The translations under genes were made by a program, and so were the position numbers. This document shows, in pieces, positions 1 through 16,890 of a DNA stretch of 19,779 nucleotides. Origin of the DNA: Chrysomallon squamiferum (lineage: Eukaryota > Mollusca > Gastropoda > Neomphalida > Peltospiridae); NCBI GenBank assembly GCA_012295275.1, contig CM022675.1, positions 4,933,478-4,953,256 on the forward strand. Direction: 5' to 3'. Each line of letters opens with the position of its first letter. Position 1 is the stretch's first letter. The notes under the pieces are model-generated. The model was not told where the DNA came from. It saw nothing but the letters and a program-made list of their open reading frames with translations, and did not search any database.

Positions 1-836
1 CAAAAGGAAAGAAAATAAAAAATAAACTGATGACATTAATAACAGTAACAATAACAATAATAATAATAATAATAATAATAATAAGAAGAAGAATAATAAG
101 AATAATAATAAGAATAATATGAATAATAAAAATAATTAAAAATAATAAACAATAATGATAAACAATATATTAATAATCACCAAAACAACAATATCTGAGA
201 AAATAATAATAAAATAATAATCTGCAATTATTTAAAATGTAGTTACCGCTAGTTCAAAACTGCCAAGATTAGTTTTAATGCTACCGTTTTTAATAATTTT
301 ACAATCCGACATTCAACACAATATTTCTCCTATCATCTCCGGCACGGCAAACAAATCTCATTTCGAAACGATTTTCTCCATTGTGAATCCCTGAACACCA
401 ATTTGTTTTAACATAATTTGTCTAACTGCCATGAAGATACGACTACTTATTACATTAGCAGGAATCTAGATAAGATTCTCTCTAGATTAAGAACAGACTA
501 GAGATACTAATAGTTCATTAAGACGACAGCTGGTACGCTTAAGTAATTTACTACCCTTCTTAGATCTGCTGATTCAGTAATAAACAGACAGACAGAGAGA
601 CGAACGGAAGACAGAAGTGAACATCAAAAGCTGATAAAATGTACCGTCTCGTTTATCTGTCTGGTTTTGTTCACTGACTGACAAATACACACAGACTGAG
701 TCGGAAATACACTTGAAATTAGTAGTAGTATTGTTATTATTATTATTATTATTGTTTTTGGGCTACGTATTATATTTTCCCGCTTTCTGTTCCTCTCTGT
801 CTGTACATCAGTTTCACTACACACTCATATCTCTCT

Positions 837-901
<65 letters not shown>

Positions 902-920
902 CACACCCACACACACACAC
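837..920. repeat. Compound microsatellite poly-C, (TC)n, (CA)n
   Basis: An 11-base C run is followed by a pure (TC)n tract to about 899 and then a short (CA)n. Open frames across it encode only Ser-Leu or Arg-Glu dipeptides and are not genes. Confidence 0.95.
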
Positions 921-1075
921 ATATTACATTATTTAACCTTTCAACAACAAACTGGCCTAGGTTATGGGCTTTGTTCTTCCCCTTCATCTCCATTTCAATT
1001 ACTTTCCATATTTTGTAGCACTTGCTTGTCGTAGTTGTGATTTTACTGTGGACAAAACAGTACGTATTTTTTTTC

Positions 1076-1076
<1 letters not shown>

Positions 1077-1132
<56 letters not shown>
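1077..1132. repeat. (AAT)n microsatellite
   Basis: About 18 pure AAT units. Reading frames through it give poly-Asn or poly-Ile and are artefacts. Confidence 0.95.
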
Positions 1133-1135
<3 letters not shown>

Positions 1136-1278
1136 TAATTAATAACTGAATAATATGATGAAATATTCAACCGAAATAGAAGCATGTTCATATGTATGTA
1201 CATATTATGTAGGCATGTGCTTTGTACATACATGTAGTATATAATTGTTTTGTGTGTGTTTGTGTGTGTGTATTTTAG

Positions 1279-1675
1279 AACCAGTCGACTTTGTTTTGAA
1301 TTTAAACCAGAAAATGAAGAAAACCACAGCGTTTATCACAACGTGCCTCATGTTGGTACCAACGTGGAACACAGAAATGTTAAAGCACTTCCCTATAACA
1401 GATCTACTGCTGACAACAACGATGGAGACTACGCCACAGCGGATATCAAAACTGCAACTACAACGTCTGAAGTGTACAGCACAACAAATACAACGACTCC
1501 TAAATCTAACATCAACAGCAACCTTACTGGAGACGACGACAGTGACTACAATACATATGATAAGGAAAACGTAACAACTACGTCTCATGTCTACAGCCAG
1601 CTTCGTCTCGACAATGATGGCAACTTCGACAGCACAAGCAAACAAGACAACTACATGAAGACTACGACACCATGA
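1279..1675 (+). CDS. Last exon (cytoplasmic tail) of CTLD/WSC receptor paralogue, copy A (partial)
   Basis: The exon begins after the acceptor TATTTTAG at 1271-1278. Its first base completes a phase-2 Arg codon, exactly as in copy B exon 10. The 131 residues up to the TGA are clearly homologous to B's tail: RTSRLCF at the membrane-proximal end, then NHSVYHNVP, then Thr-rich repeats with TSEVY, KSNINSNL and TSHVYSQL. It lacks about 45 codons that B has between the juxtamembrane Arg/Cys stretch and the NHSVY motif. In the second repeat the motif tyrosine is Asn. The end, NYMKTTTP and stop, is out of frame with the ancestral sequence: another frame across about 1655-1700 still reads EDYDTM and TTSELY, as in copy C. 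The upstream exons are outside the window, so whether the gene is active cannot be judged. Confidence 0.75.
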
Positions 1676-1970
1676 AGAGACAACCTCCAACAACAACAAC
1701 AACATCAGAACTGTATTATTTTTATTTATTTATTTATTTATTAACACCTTTTTTCTTCTTTTCTTTTTTTTTCGATCATATACTAAATATTTCATTTTCC
1801 ACACGTCATTTTCACTTCGATTTTTCAAGCTAACAAAATCAGTCAGATACAACAGAGGACTTAATACACGTTATGTCATTACATTAATTTTTGTTATTTA
1901 AATACACAAAACAGCAGTGATTTTATGTGACCAAGAATTTGATATAAGGCATTTCCCAGGAGAAATATCT
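1676..1970. other. 3' flank of copy A
   Basis: It begins with decayed tail-coding sequence (to about 1715), then a TATT-rich run and ordinary AT-rich sequence. No confident polyadenylation signal or gene is seen. Confidence 0.5.
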
Positions 1971-2089
1971 ACCTAACCTGCATCTGTACTTTTTCGGACT
2001 AACCTTTTTATTTTCGTGGCCGAAATGGCAGTGAAAAGACCAAAAACACTTACTGACGTTTATTTTACAACGTAACCAGTATCTTCCAA

Positions 2090-2097
2090 TGACGTCA
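2090..2097. promoter_or_regulatory. CRE-like palindrome TGACGTCA, repeat unit 1
   Basis: A perfect match to the CREB/ATF full-site consensus, repeated at 2499-2506 and 2916-2923 in the next two units. It is a sequence match only; nothing shows that it is bound. Confidence 0.3.
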
Positions 2098-2142
2098 GTA
2101 GACTGGTTCTCATAGCGAAAAGTAAAACATAATTATATCTAA

Positions 2143-2221
<79 letters not shown>

Positions 2222-2498
2222 ATACACACACAACGCATACACAGGAAAACAATGAAATGAAATGAGCTATTTTTAACATAAATAAATAAATAAATAAAAT
2301 AAGAATAAGTGTAAAATAATAACTGTTGTCGGCACTGATCCCAATGAAATTTGAAACCAAATCGCCATTTCTTTTTTCACCTAACCTGCATCTGTACTTT
2401 TTCGGACTAACCTTTTTTATTTTCGTGGCCGAAATGGCAGTGAAAAAGACCAAAACACTTACTGACGTTTATTTTACAACGTAACCAGTATCTTCCAA

Positions 2499-2506
2499 TG
2501 ACGTCA
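2499..2506. promoter_or_regulatory. CRE-like palindrome TGACGTCA, repeat unit 2
   Basis: Same site and same context (CCAATGACGTCAGTAG) as in unit 1. Confidence 0.3.
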
Positions 2507-2551
2507 GTAGACTGGTTCTCATAGCGAAAAGTAAAACATAATTATATCTAA

Positions 2552-2642
<91 letters not shown>

Positions 2643-2915
2643 ATACACACACAACGCATACACAGGAAAACAATGAAATGAAATGAGCTATTTTTAACAT
2701 AAATAAATAAATAAATAAAATAAGAATAAGTGTAAAATAATAACTGTTGTCGGCACTGATCCCAATGAAATTTGAAACCAAATCGCCATTTCTTTCACCT
2801 AACCTGCATCTGTACTTTTTCGGACTAACCTTTTTATTTTCGTGGCCGAAATGGCAGTGAAAAGACCAAAAACACTTACTGACGTTTATTTTACAACGTA
2901 ACCAGTATCTTCCAA

Positions 2916-2923
2916 TGACGTCA
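2916..2923. promoter_or_regulatory. CRE-like palindrome TGACGTCA, repeat unit 3
   Basis: Same site and context as in units 1 and 2, about 1.5 kb upstream of the copy B start codon. Confidence 0.3.
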
Positions 2924-2968
2924 GTAGACTGGTTCTCATAGCGAAAAGTAAAACATAATTATATCTAA

Positions 2969-3093
<125 letters not shown>

Positions 3094-3246
3094 ATACACA
3101 CACAACGCATACACAGGAAAACAATGAAATGAAATGAGCTATTTTTAACATAAATAAATAAATAAATAAAATAAGAATAAGTGTAAAATAATAACTGTTG
3201 TCGGCACTGATCCCAATGAAATTTGAAACCAAATCGCCATTTCTTT

Positions 3247-4320
<1,074 letters not shown>

Positions 4321-4321
<1 letters not shown>

Positions 4322-4330
4322 AATATATAC
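4321..4330 (+). promoter_or_regulatory. Possible TATA element of copy B
   Basis: TAATATATAC lies about 95 bp before the start codon, which would leave a 5' UTR of some 60-70 bp with no upstream ATG. In a region this AT-rich the match is weak evidence. The corresponding segment is absent from copy D. Confidence 0.2.
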
Positions 4331-4421
4331 TTCCTGGTTGCTTTAAACAAACCTGTTTTTACATCGTCTTGTGTAAGAAGTTTCGTAAATAAAAATAAAG
4401 AGAAGAAAACAAAAAGAAATA

Positions 4422-9299
<4,878 letters not shown>

Positions 9300-9580
9300 A
9301 GACTACAACACCATGGACAGAAACCCTGCAACATCAACAACAACATAAGAACCTTAGCCAGCCATCTTAACCAACCTGACGGTGAAACTACGACATCGCT
9401 TGATACTGCTACGTCTGCTTTACCAGTCCCCAGTCTGTGCAGACATACCGCCTCGTCTAACAATCTAATTCCCACTAGGAAATCAGAAATATTTGATAAC
9501 GTCCACGACGATTCCGACTACAACGACAACGTTTCTAAAATCAGCTGATCTGTTTATTTTGTTCTGGAAAATTTGTATTG
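9300..9580 (+). pseudogene. Former tail-coding sequence downstream of the copy B stop
   Basis: Out of frame with B's stop, this stretch still aligns to the coding end of copy C. It reads EDYNTMDRNP, then after breaks TRKSEIFDNVHDD and SDYNDNVS in other frames. Relative to C, indels near 9265-9297 and others further on destroyed the frame. It now serves as 3' UTR or flank. The frames have not been joined here. Confidence 0.7.
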
Positions 9581-10149
9581 AAAAGAATCTCACTAGTAGC
9601 TCGATCGATATTTTGATGCAAAATTTGTTTCTGCTAGGAAGTGTTTTTTTAAACCTATGTTAACAGGGTCTAAGACCAGAGTTTCTTTTATTATTTTCTC
9701 ATTTTTTTATTTTTGTTGTTGTTGTTGTTGTTATTTTTTTACATTACTAGTGGTTCCATAATATATTATATTATATTATTATTATTATTATTATTATTAT
9801 TATCATTATTATTATTATTATTATTTTACACCCTATTTCATTGTTTCCTAACAGCTTGTTTTTGTATTGTTATTTTTTTTAAATCCGATGTTAATAATGT
9901 CTCATAGCGTTTTTATTGTTTGCATTATTTGTATTTTTCTTTACATCGCTATATGTTGTATTTGTACTTTATCCCAATATCTAAATGTTCTTTTTGTCAC
10001 TGCGATTTATTTTTCAAATTATTCCTGAGCTATGTGAAATCTGTTCTTACGTTAACATTTTTAGTATTAATCTGCGCTGATGCAAAATTTGTCGCTTGAA
10101 GGAAGTGTTTTCTAAAATCCACGTTAACAGTTACTTTTTTGTTTTGTTA

Positions 10150-10189
<40 letters not shown>

Positions 10190-10200
10190 TTCTTTTTGTT
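9581..10200. other. 3' flank of copy B, shared with copy C
   Basis: About 9581-10140 is similar to the complement of 14950-15450, for example GAAATCTGTTCTTAC and CTTGAAGGAA. It includes (ATT)n tracts at 9769-9828 and 10151-10190. No gene. Confidence 0.6.
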
Positions 10201-10374
10201 TATATTGATGTGTTCTCTGTTTCGTACTCGAAGTCTGTTTTATACTAACTTTTTACTATTAATCTCACTTTATTGTGATACAGTAAACCTCGCACTACTC
10301 AAGTGGACCATCAGGTAAATTGATATATTTTGACTTTCGAATTATTGATTTATTCTCTGTTTCAAGGGCTGATG

Positions 10375-10380
10375 AATAAA
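10375..10380 (+). terminator. Possible polyadenylation signal for copy B
   Basis: AATAAA about 1.07 kb after the stop codon. It is a bare hexamer match in AT-rich DNA, so weak. Confidence 0.2.
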
Positions 10381-11604
10381 AACTGGATAAATGGAAAATT
10401 TTGTGTTTATTGCACCAGTGTTACTTTGTATTGTGAAGAAAATGTTTTAATTTTAATTGAAAGTACTTTGGAACAGCGGCCATTTTGCTATGTTTCTCTG
10501 AACGTGTATCACTAACATCGTTCATACACTACTTGTTATGTTCACGAGGTTTTTGTCTACGAGTTTTCTTCATATAAACAGCCTCGACCTAACAAAAATT
10601 AAATATCTTAGTTTCATTTCCTTGTCCAGTACACAAGGTTTTGTCACCTGAAAGTTGTAGAAAAGCTCGATGAAAATTTCTGTCAAGTCTGTTAACAATT
10701 TTCGAGACGTAATCTCGTTTGAAAACGAGTCTTTGAAGTTACAGATTTCCTCAAAACAGCAACTGTGTGCAAACATCACCAAAAGAAATTAAACATAAAA
10801 ACATTCATAGCTTTTGGACTATTTAACTGACGTCACAACACCCAGAAATGTACACACGCACATACACATACAAACATATACACACACACGTCTTTCTAGA
10901 TGTATATTCATGTTTATTTAAAATTTCTTACTAACAGAGTCTCAGTCTGAATCCTGGTTATGATATGTTCCAGAGTTAGGAGAAAACATTTTGTTTCAGA
11001 AAGTTTGGATTTACATTTGAAGTTGGAGGATTTTATACAAGAATAGTTGTTCAGGCATTGCTAAACATTAGAATACAGATTCTAGAAATGTGCTGTTGAA
11101 AAGTGACGTCACAGATTAACACCAAGAGAAGACAACTGTGATAGCAGTTTTTTTGTTTTGTTTTACATGTCTACTGCAACACAGAAATTAATTAATTCAA
11201 AGTTAATTCACCTCCCAAAAGATAAACGTGAAAAGTACTTGTCCAATGAAGAGCAAATGGTGCGGGGAGGGGGGTCGAGTGTTTGACATTTCAGTCAACA
11301 TTTGAACATTTTTAACGTTGATTTTCAAGAACCGAGATTTACACATTTTGTTTTTTTTCTTTTTACACAAAATAAATTCAGGTCCATTTCAAGATGTAGT
11401 AACAAATTCCATTGAATGAAGTCAGTTTCGGAGAGTGATGAGCTCTCTAAAGGAGAGAAACACAACTGTGAAACTTAGTTTAATGTAATAATTTTATTTC
11501 TGCTGTTTTTGTGAGACAGTTCTTCTTGGTGTTTCACCTTTTGGTCATAATTGCTTTTGAGGTAATATATATTTATTTGTAAATGAAGAAAATAATAAAA
11601 AAAG

Positions 11605-11621
11605 ATAATAATAATAAAAAA

Positions 11622-11662
<41 letters not shown>

Positions 11663-11708
11663 TGATGATGAAAATGACGATGATGATGATGATGATTATG
11701 ATGATGAT
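11605..11708. repeat. (AAT)n-(GAT)n compound microsatellite
   Basis: AAT units run into GAT units. The Asn/Asp-rich frame across it is a repeat artefact. Confidence 0.9.
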
Positions 11709-12957
11709 AACAATAACAACGTATTAGTGATATTAATGAGTATGGGAGGGAAAAAGAAAGAACAAGAAAGACAAAATGTCACAATAACACACAGGACGTA
11801 GGTGACAACCATATTATGTAACTGTGGGTGTGTGTTTTCTCCGCTATTTGTCGATCTGCGCTATTTTAAAACTGCGCTGCGCATTCTAATGATCGGTAAA
11901 ACTCGCGATATTCTCGAAATCACTTCGAGTCAAATCAGTCAGCACTTACACACATCCTAACTGTTAAACTCTATGTTTCACTAGAGACAGCACATAATTA
12001 TTAAATAAAATATACAATGTAAACCTGCCAGATTTTATTTATTTTTGTGACACACACATATACACCCTGAATTTGAGTGAAACCTTTTCGTAATTAAACT
12101 AATACAAAACGTGTTACCTAATGTACACTGACCTACAAATTGAATACAAACACGCTTTGTGTTTAAAATGAAGGAGATTTAATGATAATGTCACAGGATA
12201 TAACTAAATAAATAGATAAAGTCAACTTAAAAACCCCAAAATATGAAAAAGTTTAATTTTAGAGCATTAGTTTTGATTCTAATGACAAGTTTCTAGTGAG
12301 ATTATCATAAATTCAATAATAAAACGTGGTGAGTACAAAAATGTGACAAAACACTTTCTTATCTTATTACTACCTGGTTTGTAGTTTAACAAAGTGAAAC
12401 AAATATTTCTGTTGTTTGGGGAGTCACTGCCATCAATAAACATAAACAATGCAAACGACTTTATTTTGTTATAAACAATCTTCAAATGAAAACCACATTA
12501 CCTACATTAACTACATTAAACGTACAAAGTAGCCAACTGTGAAGATGATCTAAATTAATTACAGCTGTCTGTTTAATTAGTATTAACATTCTCTGTATGA
12601 CTGAGTGTTATAAAACTGAGATATACTACTTGTGTAATCTCTGTCCCAGGTAATACCACACCCAGATTTTTATGTGTCAAAATCATTCTGTAAGAAAACA
12701 ACTGCTTTCCATTATTTATATTGCACAGATCTTCAAACATCGCATTTTAGTTGATAAAATAATTTTATAATATATACCAATGCTTGAAATTTACAAACTT
12801 AATATTGATTGTTTTAAACAAATGTGACAGTTCAAAGGTTGTTTTTTGTTAATATACAGAACTTCTTGTATTTATCAGTTTTGCGAAGAACTGAAGAAGT
12901 CACTGGTTTTTAATCTAATATTGTCTGTTATCTCTGTAATCTTACGTTGTCATCCTG

Positions 12958-13473
12958 AAAATAAGCTGTGAATACGTTCATATAAAAATAAGTTATAAAT
13001 ATCTGTGTATTTGAAAATTAGCTGTGAGTACGTTGATATAAAAATAAGCTGTCAATATATGTGCATTTGAAAATAAGCTGTGAATATCTGTGTGTTTGAA
13101 AATTTGCTGTGAATACGTTCCCAAAAATAAGTTGTAAATATCTGTGTATTTGAAAATAAGCTGTGAATATCTGTGTGTTTGAAAATAAGTTGTGAATACG
13201 TTCCCACAAAAATAAGTTGTAAATATCTGTGTCTTTGAAATTTAGCTGTGAATACGTTCCCACAAATATAAGTTGTAAATATCTGTGTATTTGAAAATTG
13301 GCTGTGAATACGTTCGTACAAAAATAAGCTGTGAATATCTGTGTATTTGAAAATTAGCTGTTAATACACCCATTCAAAAATAAGATGTGAATTTCTGTGT
13401 ATGTGAAAATTATCTGTGAATACGTTCATATAAAAATAAGCTGTGAATATCTCTGTATTTGAAAATTAGCCGT
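12958..13473. repeat. Minisatellite of alternating 28-29 bp half-units
   Basis: About 18 half-units alternate between one form like AAAATAAGCTGTGAATATCT and another with AAAATTAGCTGTGAATACG. The usual higher-order period is about 57 bp, and some units have three halves in a row. The repeated Tyr/Phe/Gln-rich frames on the - strand are by-products. Confidence 0.85.
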
Positions 13474-13786
13474 GTTTGTATGTGGTGTGTCTAGATGTGT
13501 ATATGTAAACATGTATGTATGTACGTACGTACGTACGTATGTGTGTATGTATGTATTTGTTTTTGCATGCGCTATATAAGTATCTCTTTTTGTATGTATG
13601 TATACATGTATTAATGTATGTATATAAAAAGACGGAGACATATACATACATGCACATGGTATTACTAAAGTAAGCTATTGTTCAGATTAATTCATGCAAT
13701 TACATTAGTAAAACAACGCATCGCTTATAATTATACACAAAGAAAACTACAACCAATGAATTGTGTAAACTAAGAACCCACTTACT

Positions 13787-14040
13787 GACTCATTGTGAGG
13801 CTGCTAGCTGTGTGTGTTTAGCTGACTCATTGTGAGGCTGCTAGCTGTGTGTGTTTAGTTGACAGTTCTGAGGCTGCTAGCTGTGTGTGTTTAGTTGACT
13901 CATTGTGAGGCTGCTAGCTGTGTGTGTTTAGTTGACAGTTCTGAGGCTGCTAGCTGTGTGTGTTTAGTTGACTCATTGTGAGGCTGCTAGCTGTCTGTGT
14001 TTAGTTGACTCATTGTGAGGCTGCTAGCTGTTTGTGTTTA
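13787..14040. repeat. 36-37 bp minisatellite, seven units
   Basis: GCTGCTAGCTG occurs at 13800, 13837, 13873, 13910, 13946, 13983 and 14020. Two unit types alternate, one with GACTCATTGTGAG and one with GACAGTTCTGAG. Copy B has a single related copy near 4250-4275, so the expansion happened in copy D. Confidence 0.9.
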
Positions 14041-14219
14041 TTATGTTAATTAATTGGTATTTTAGAAATTTCAGTTTTACTTAAGTTTTATTTATTGATT
14101 AATTGGTATTTTAGAAATGTGATTATGGTGATTATATTTTATGGTACAGAAACAGAATTCTTTTTAGAATAATGTCTGCTGAATGTTTAAAAATGTTTAA
14201 CATGAAATCCTCGTATCAT

Positions 14220-14275
14220 AGAATAATAATAATAACAATAATAATAATAATAACAACAACAACAACAACAACAAC
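14220..14275. repeat. (AAT)n/(AAC)n microsatellite
   Basis: Interrupted AAT then AAC units; copy B has a shorter related stretch at about 4740-4790. Confidence 0.8.
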
Positions 14276-14579
14276 AAAACAAAAGCAACAACAGCAATGA
14301 TAACTGTAATAACATCAACAACAAGAATAATATTACAACATCAAACAACAATAATGATAGTTGTGATAATGAGCTAACTACATAGCGTAACAACAAAAGA
14401 TAAAACAGTTGAACTGGGAGTTTCGACATAACATAACATGTTTTAATATAACAGGTAAACATTGAATAATAACACAAACTAGCATGTTTTAACATAATAT
14501 CTTTTAAAAATAAACTACTTACTGTAAACGCAAAACTACATAAAATAACATAATACCTACAGCAACATTATATTTAAAA

Positions 14580-14779
14580 NNNNNNNNNNNNNNNNNNNNN
14601 NNNNNNNNNNNNNNNNNNNNNNNNNNNNNNNNNNNNNNNNNNNNNNNNNNNNNNNNNNNNNNNNNNNNNNNNNNNNNNNNNNNNNNNNNNNNNNNNNNNN
14701 NNNNNNNNNNNNNNNNNNNNNNNNNNNNNNNNNNNNNNNNNNNNNNNNNNNNNNNNNNNNNNNNNNNNNNNNNNNNNNN
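14580..14779. other. Assembly gap (200 N)
   Basis: Exactly 200 unknown bases, a fixed-size placeholder. The true gap length, and the orientation of the sequence to its right relative to its left, cannot be read from this window. The apparent change from + to - strand gene copies occurs here. Confidence 1.
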
Positions 14780-15296
14780 ACTCTTAATCTGTTATAATAA
14801 TAATATAATAATAATAATAATAATAGTAATAGTAATAAGTAAAAACAAAGACAGAAAAAGAAAAGAATAATAATAACAAAAAAATAATAACAAACAACAA
14901 AGAAGAAGAAAAAAGGAAATATGAAAAACGAAAAAGAAAAGGAGTTGATATGAGACACTGCTAGCGAGGATTCCTTCAAGAGACAAAATTTTACATCAGT
15001 TCAGATTGATACTTAAAATGTTAGTGTAAGAACAGATTTCACATGTCACAGAAATAAGGTAAAAGATAAAGAGCATTGACGAAAAGTTCATTTAGATATT
15101 AGGATAAAGTCAAATACAAAATACAAAGGTAAAAATAATAATACAAATAATGCGAACAAAAAAAGCGGTATTAACTATTAACATAGTGTTTACAACAACA
15201 ACAACAACATCAAAATAAATCAATCAATAATAAAATCAAAAAATATAAAATTAAATATTAAAACATAAACATGGGATGAAGCACTGTTAATAAATA

Positions 15297-15355
<59 letters not shown>

Positions 15356-15454
15356 GTGGTATGAGACACTGTTAAGATGGATTTCAAAAATCTCTTCACA
15401 GCAGACGACAAATTTTGAATCAAAATATCGATCGAGTTACTACTGACATTATTT
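14780..15454. other. 3' flank of copy C
   Basis: Similar to the B flank on the opposite strand (see 9581-10200). It has A-rich AATAAT sequence near the gap and an (AAT)n tract at about 15297-15353. No gene. Confidence 0.6.
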
Positions 15455-16189
15455 TCAATCAGAATTTTCCAGAACAAAATAAAAATGTTCACTGCCTTCA
15501 GAAACGTTGTCGTTTTTGTCCGAATCGTCGTGGACGTTAACAGAGATTTCTGATTTCCTAGTAGGAATTTGAATGTTAGGAGAGGCAGTATGTCTATACA
15601 GACTGGGGTGTGGTAAATCAGAAGTAACAACATGAGCGATGTCGTAGAGGTCGCTGTCAGGCTGATTGAGATGGTCATACAGTTCTGATGTTGTTGTTGA
15701 TGTTGGAGGTTTCTTGTCCATCGTGTCGTAGTCTTCAGAATCAACGAGGTGGCTGTAGATGTCAGATACAGTTGGAGTTGTTTTTTCCTTGTTTTTGCTG
15801 TCGTAGTCGCTGTCATTGTCATCTCCAAGCCGGTTGTAGACATCAGATGTAGTTGTTTTCTTTTTCTTATCACAGGTATCGTAGTCGCCGTCGTTGTGCC
15901 CAGCAAGGTTGTTGTAGATGTTAGATGTACGAGTTATTGTATTTGTTGTGTCTATGTTGTTGTAATCTCCGTCATGGCTGCCTGAAAGGTGTTTGTCCAC
16001 TTCAGATGTTGTAGTAGGTGCCGTGTTGATATCCGATGTGTCGTAATCTCCAACGTTGTCGTCAGCAGTAGATCTGTTAATGTGAAGTGCTTTAACGATG
16101 TCGCAGTCGTTATCATTTGTGTTTTCCACGTTGATAGTAACTCCACTTGAGACGTTGTAGTAAACACTGTGGTTTCCTTGATTTTCTGA
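15455..16189 (-). pseudogene. Copy C long open tail frame with five tyrosine-type repeats
   Basis: After the TAA at 16192-16190 the ancestral frame is open for 244 codons to TGA. It has NHSVYYNV, then five repeat cores spaced 27, 26, 27 and 26 residues apart: TSEVDKHL, TSNIYNNL, TSDVYNRL, VSDIYSHL, TSELYDHL. Between the last two is EDYDTM, a YxxM motif of the PI3-kinase SH2 type. Further tyrosines follow (DLYDIA, SLYRHT, HFYFVL). This is the longest tail of the three copies and probably the closest to the ancestral form, but it has no in-frame link to exon 9 in this assembly. Confidence 0.7.
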
Positions 16190-16814
16190 TTAAAATTCAT
16201 AATCTGGCGACGTCGATGTCGTTGTTACCTCATAAAATGTTCAGCAGATCTGATTTCATTGTTTCTTTTGCTAAAATTAATTCTTGATTCTGCTAACTTC
16301 TGTGAATTAAAACAAAATCGACGTGTTCTGAAAAATGAAGACATTATTCAAATTTAAACTGTGAAATACTAAGTTAGTTTTATTATACGAGTTTCTGTCG
16401 TGACGACTCTGATAACTGAAAGGAAGAACTATTTTAAATTTCAAGTTAACTAAGAAGAATAAAAGTGAAATGTGTAGATTTTTTTTACTTTCTTTCATAC
16501 GTTTGTATATAAATGTATTATTTTCATTCATACTTTCTTGTTCTTTCATACCTCTTTTCTTTCTCTTTCTTTTATTATTTCGTGTCTGTCTATCTTTGAT
16601 TCACACCTTTTTTCTTTTATTCTTTCTTTTTCTTAGTATTTTTAACAAACATAATAAAGAACAGATTGTTTTTTCTTTCTTTTTCATTCATTCATTCTTT
16701 GTTCCTTCTCTATTATTCATTCATATTTCATTCTTTGTTTGTTTCTTTTTTTCTGTTTTTCTGCTTCATAAATTTCATAATTTGGTTTACTAAATAGTTA
16801 TAAGAAATTCCTAC

Positions 16815-16890
16815 CGTTTAGACCAAACTACGACGACAACAGTGACAACCAACACAACTACAATAGCAGCGACGCCTCCACCAACAGATG
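16815..16890 (-). CDS. Copy C exon 9: transmembrane helix
   Basis: 76 nt as in B. It encodes a Gly/Ala/Val helix ending VVVVVWSKR, with a TTTTCAG acceptor and GTAGGA donor. Confidence 0.8.

Larger units (their letters stand above)
1..1278. other. Left flank: intron 9 of copy A and microsatellites
   Basis: No exon is recognisable here. By comparison with copy B, the stretch just left of 1279 should be intron 9 of copy A, yet no transmembrane exon like that of B is found, so that intron is over 1.2 kb or copy A is an isolated duplicated exon. It holds (AAT)-rich tracts (about 56-130 and 1077-1132), a poly-C/(TC)n/(CA)n block (837-920) and GT-rich sequence just before the acceptor. Confidence 0.5.
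10200..12957. other. Gene-free region between the B and C/D copies
   Basis: No exon of the receptor family and no other protein family or RNA gene is recognised. It has two TGACGTCA palindromes (10828-10835 and 11104-11111) and an (AAT)n-(GAT)n block at 11605-11708. Open frames are short, lack recognisable domains, or encode only repeats. Confidence 0.5.
13471..14579 (+). pseudogene. Copy D: duplicated 5' flank and intron 1 of the receptor gene, without exon 1
   Basis: Matches to copy B in order: TATG-rich sequence (13471-13650), ACATTAGTAAAA and CTTATAATTATAC (about 13700-13735), the GGTTGCTAGGTG element expanded to a minisatellite, then intron 1 landmarks AAGTTTTATTTATTGATTAAT (with the last base differing), the AACATGAAAT stretch, and ACATGTTTTAATATAACAG. 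The segment that in B holds the possible TATA element, the start codon and the signal peptide is missing between the minisatellite and intron 1. The copy runs into the assembly gap, so later exons may lie in unsequenced DNA. Confidence 0.65.

Noticed and set aside
2139-2453. Open frames rich in Arg-Glu (also near 2469, 2936, 3703, 7362)
   Set aside because: They come from translating (CT)n/(GA)n microsatellites; the non-repeat ends recur only because the DNA unit is triplicated.
10570-10782. 70-residue open frame on the - strand, non-repetitive
   Set aside because: It has no recognised family and no second copy beside the other paralogues; probably chance, though an unknown small exon cannot be excluded.
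13018-13321. - strand frames with repeated Tyr-Phe-Gln-Ile type units
   Set aside because: They follow the 28-29 bp minisatellite; two overlapping frames show the same pattern, and no start context or splice model is evident.
12958-14040. CRISPR-like spaced repeats
   Set aside because: The units are contiguous minisatellites in a eukaryotic genome, without unique equal-length spacers or cas genes.
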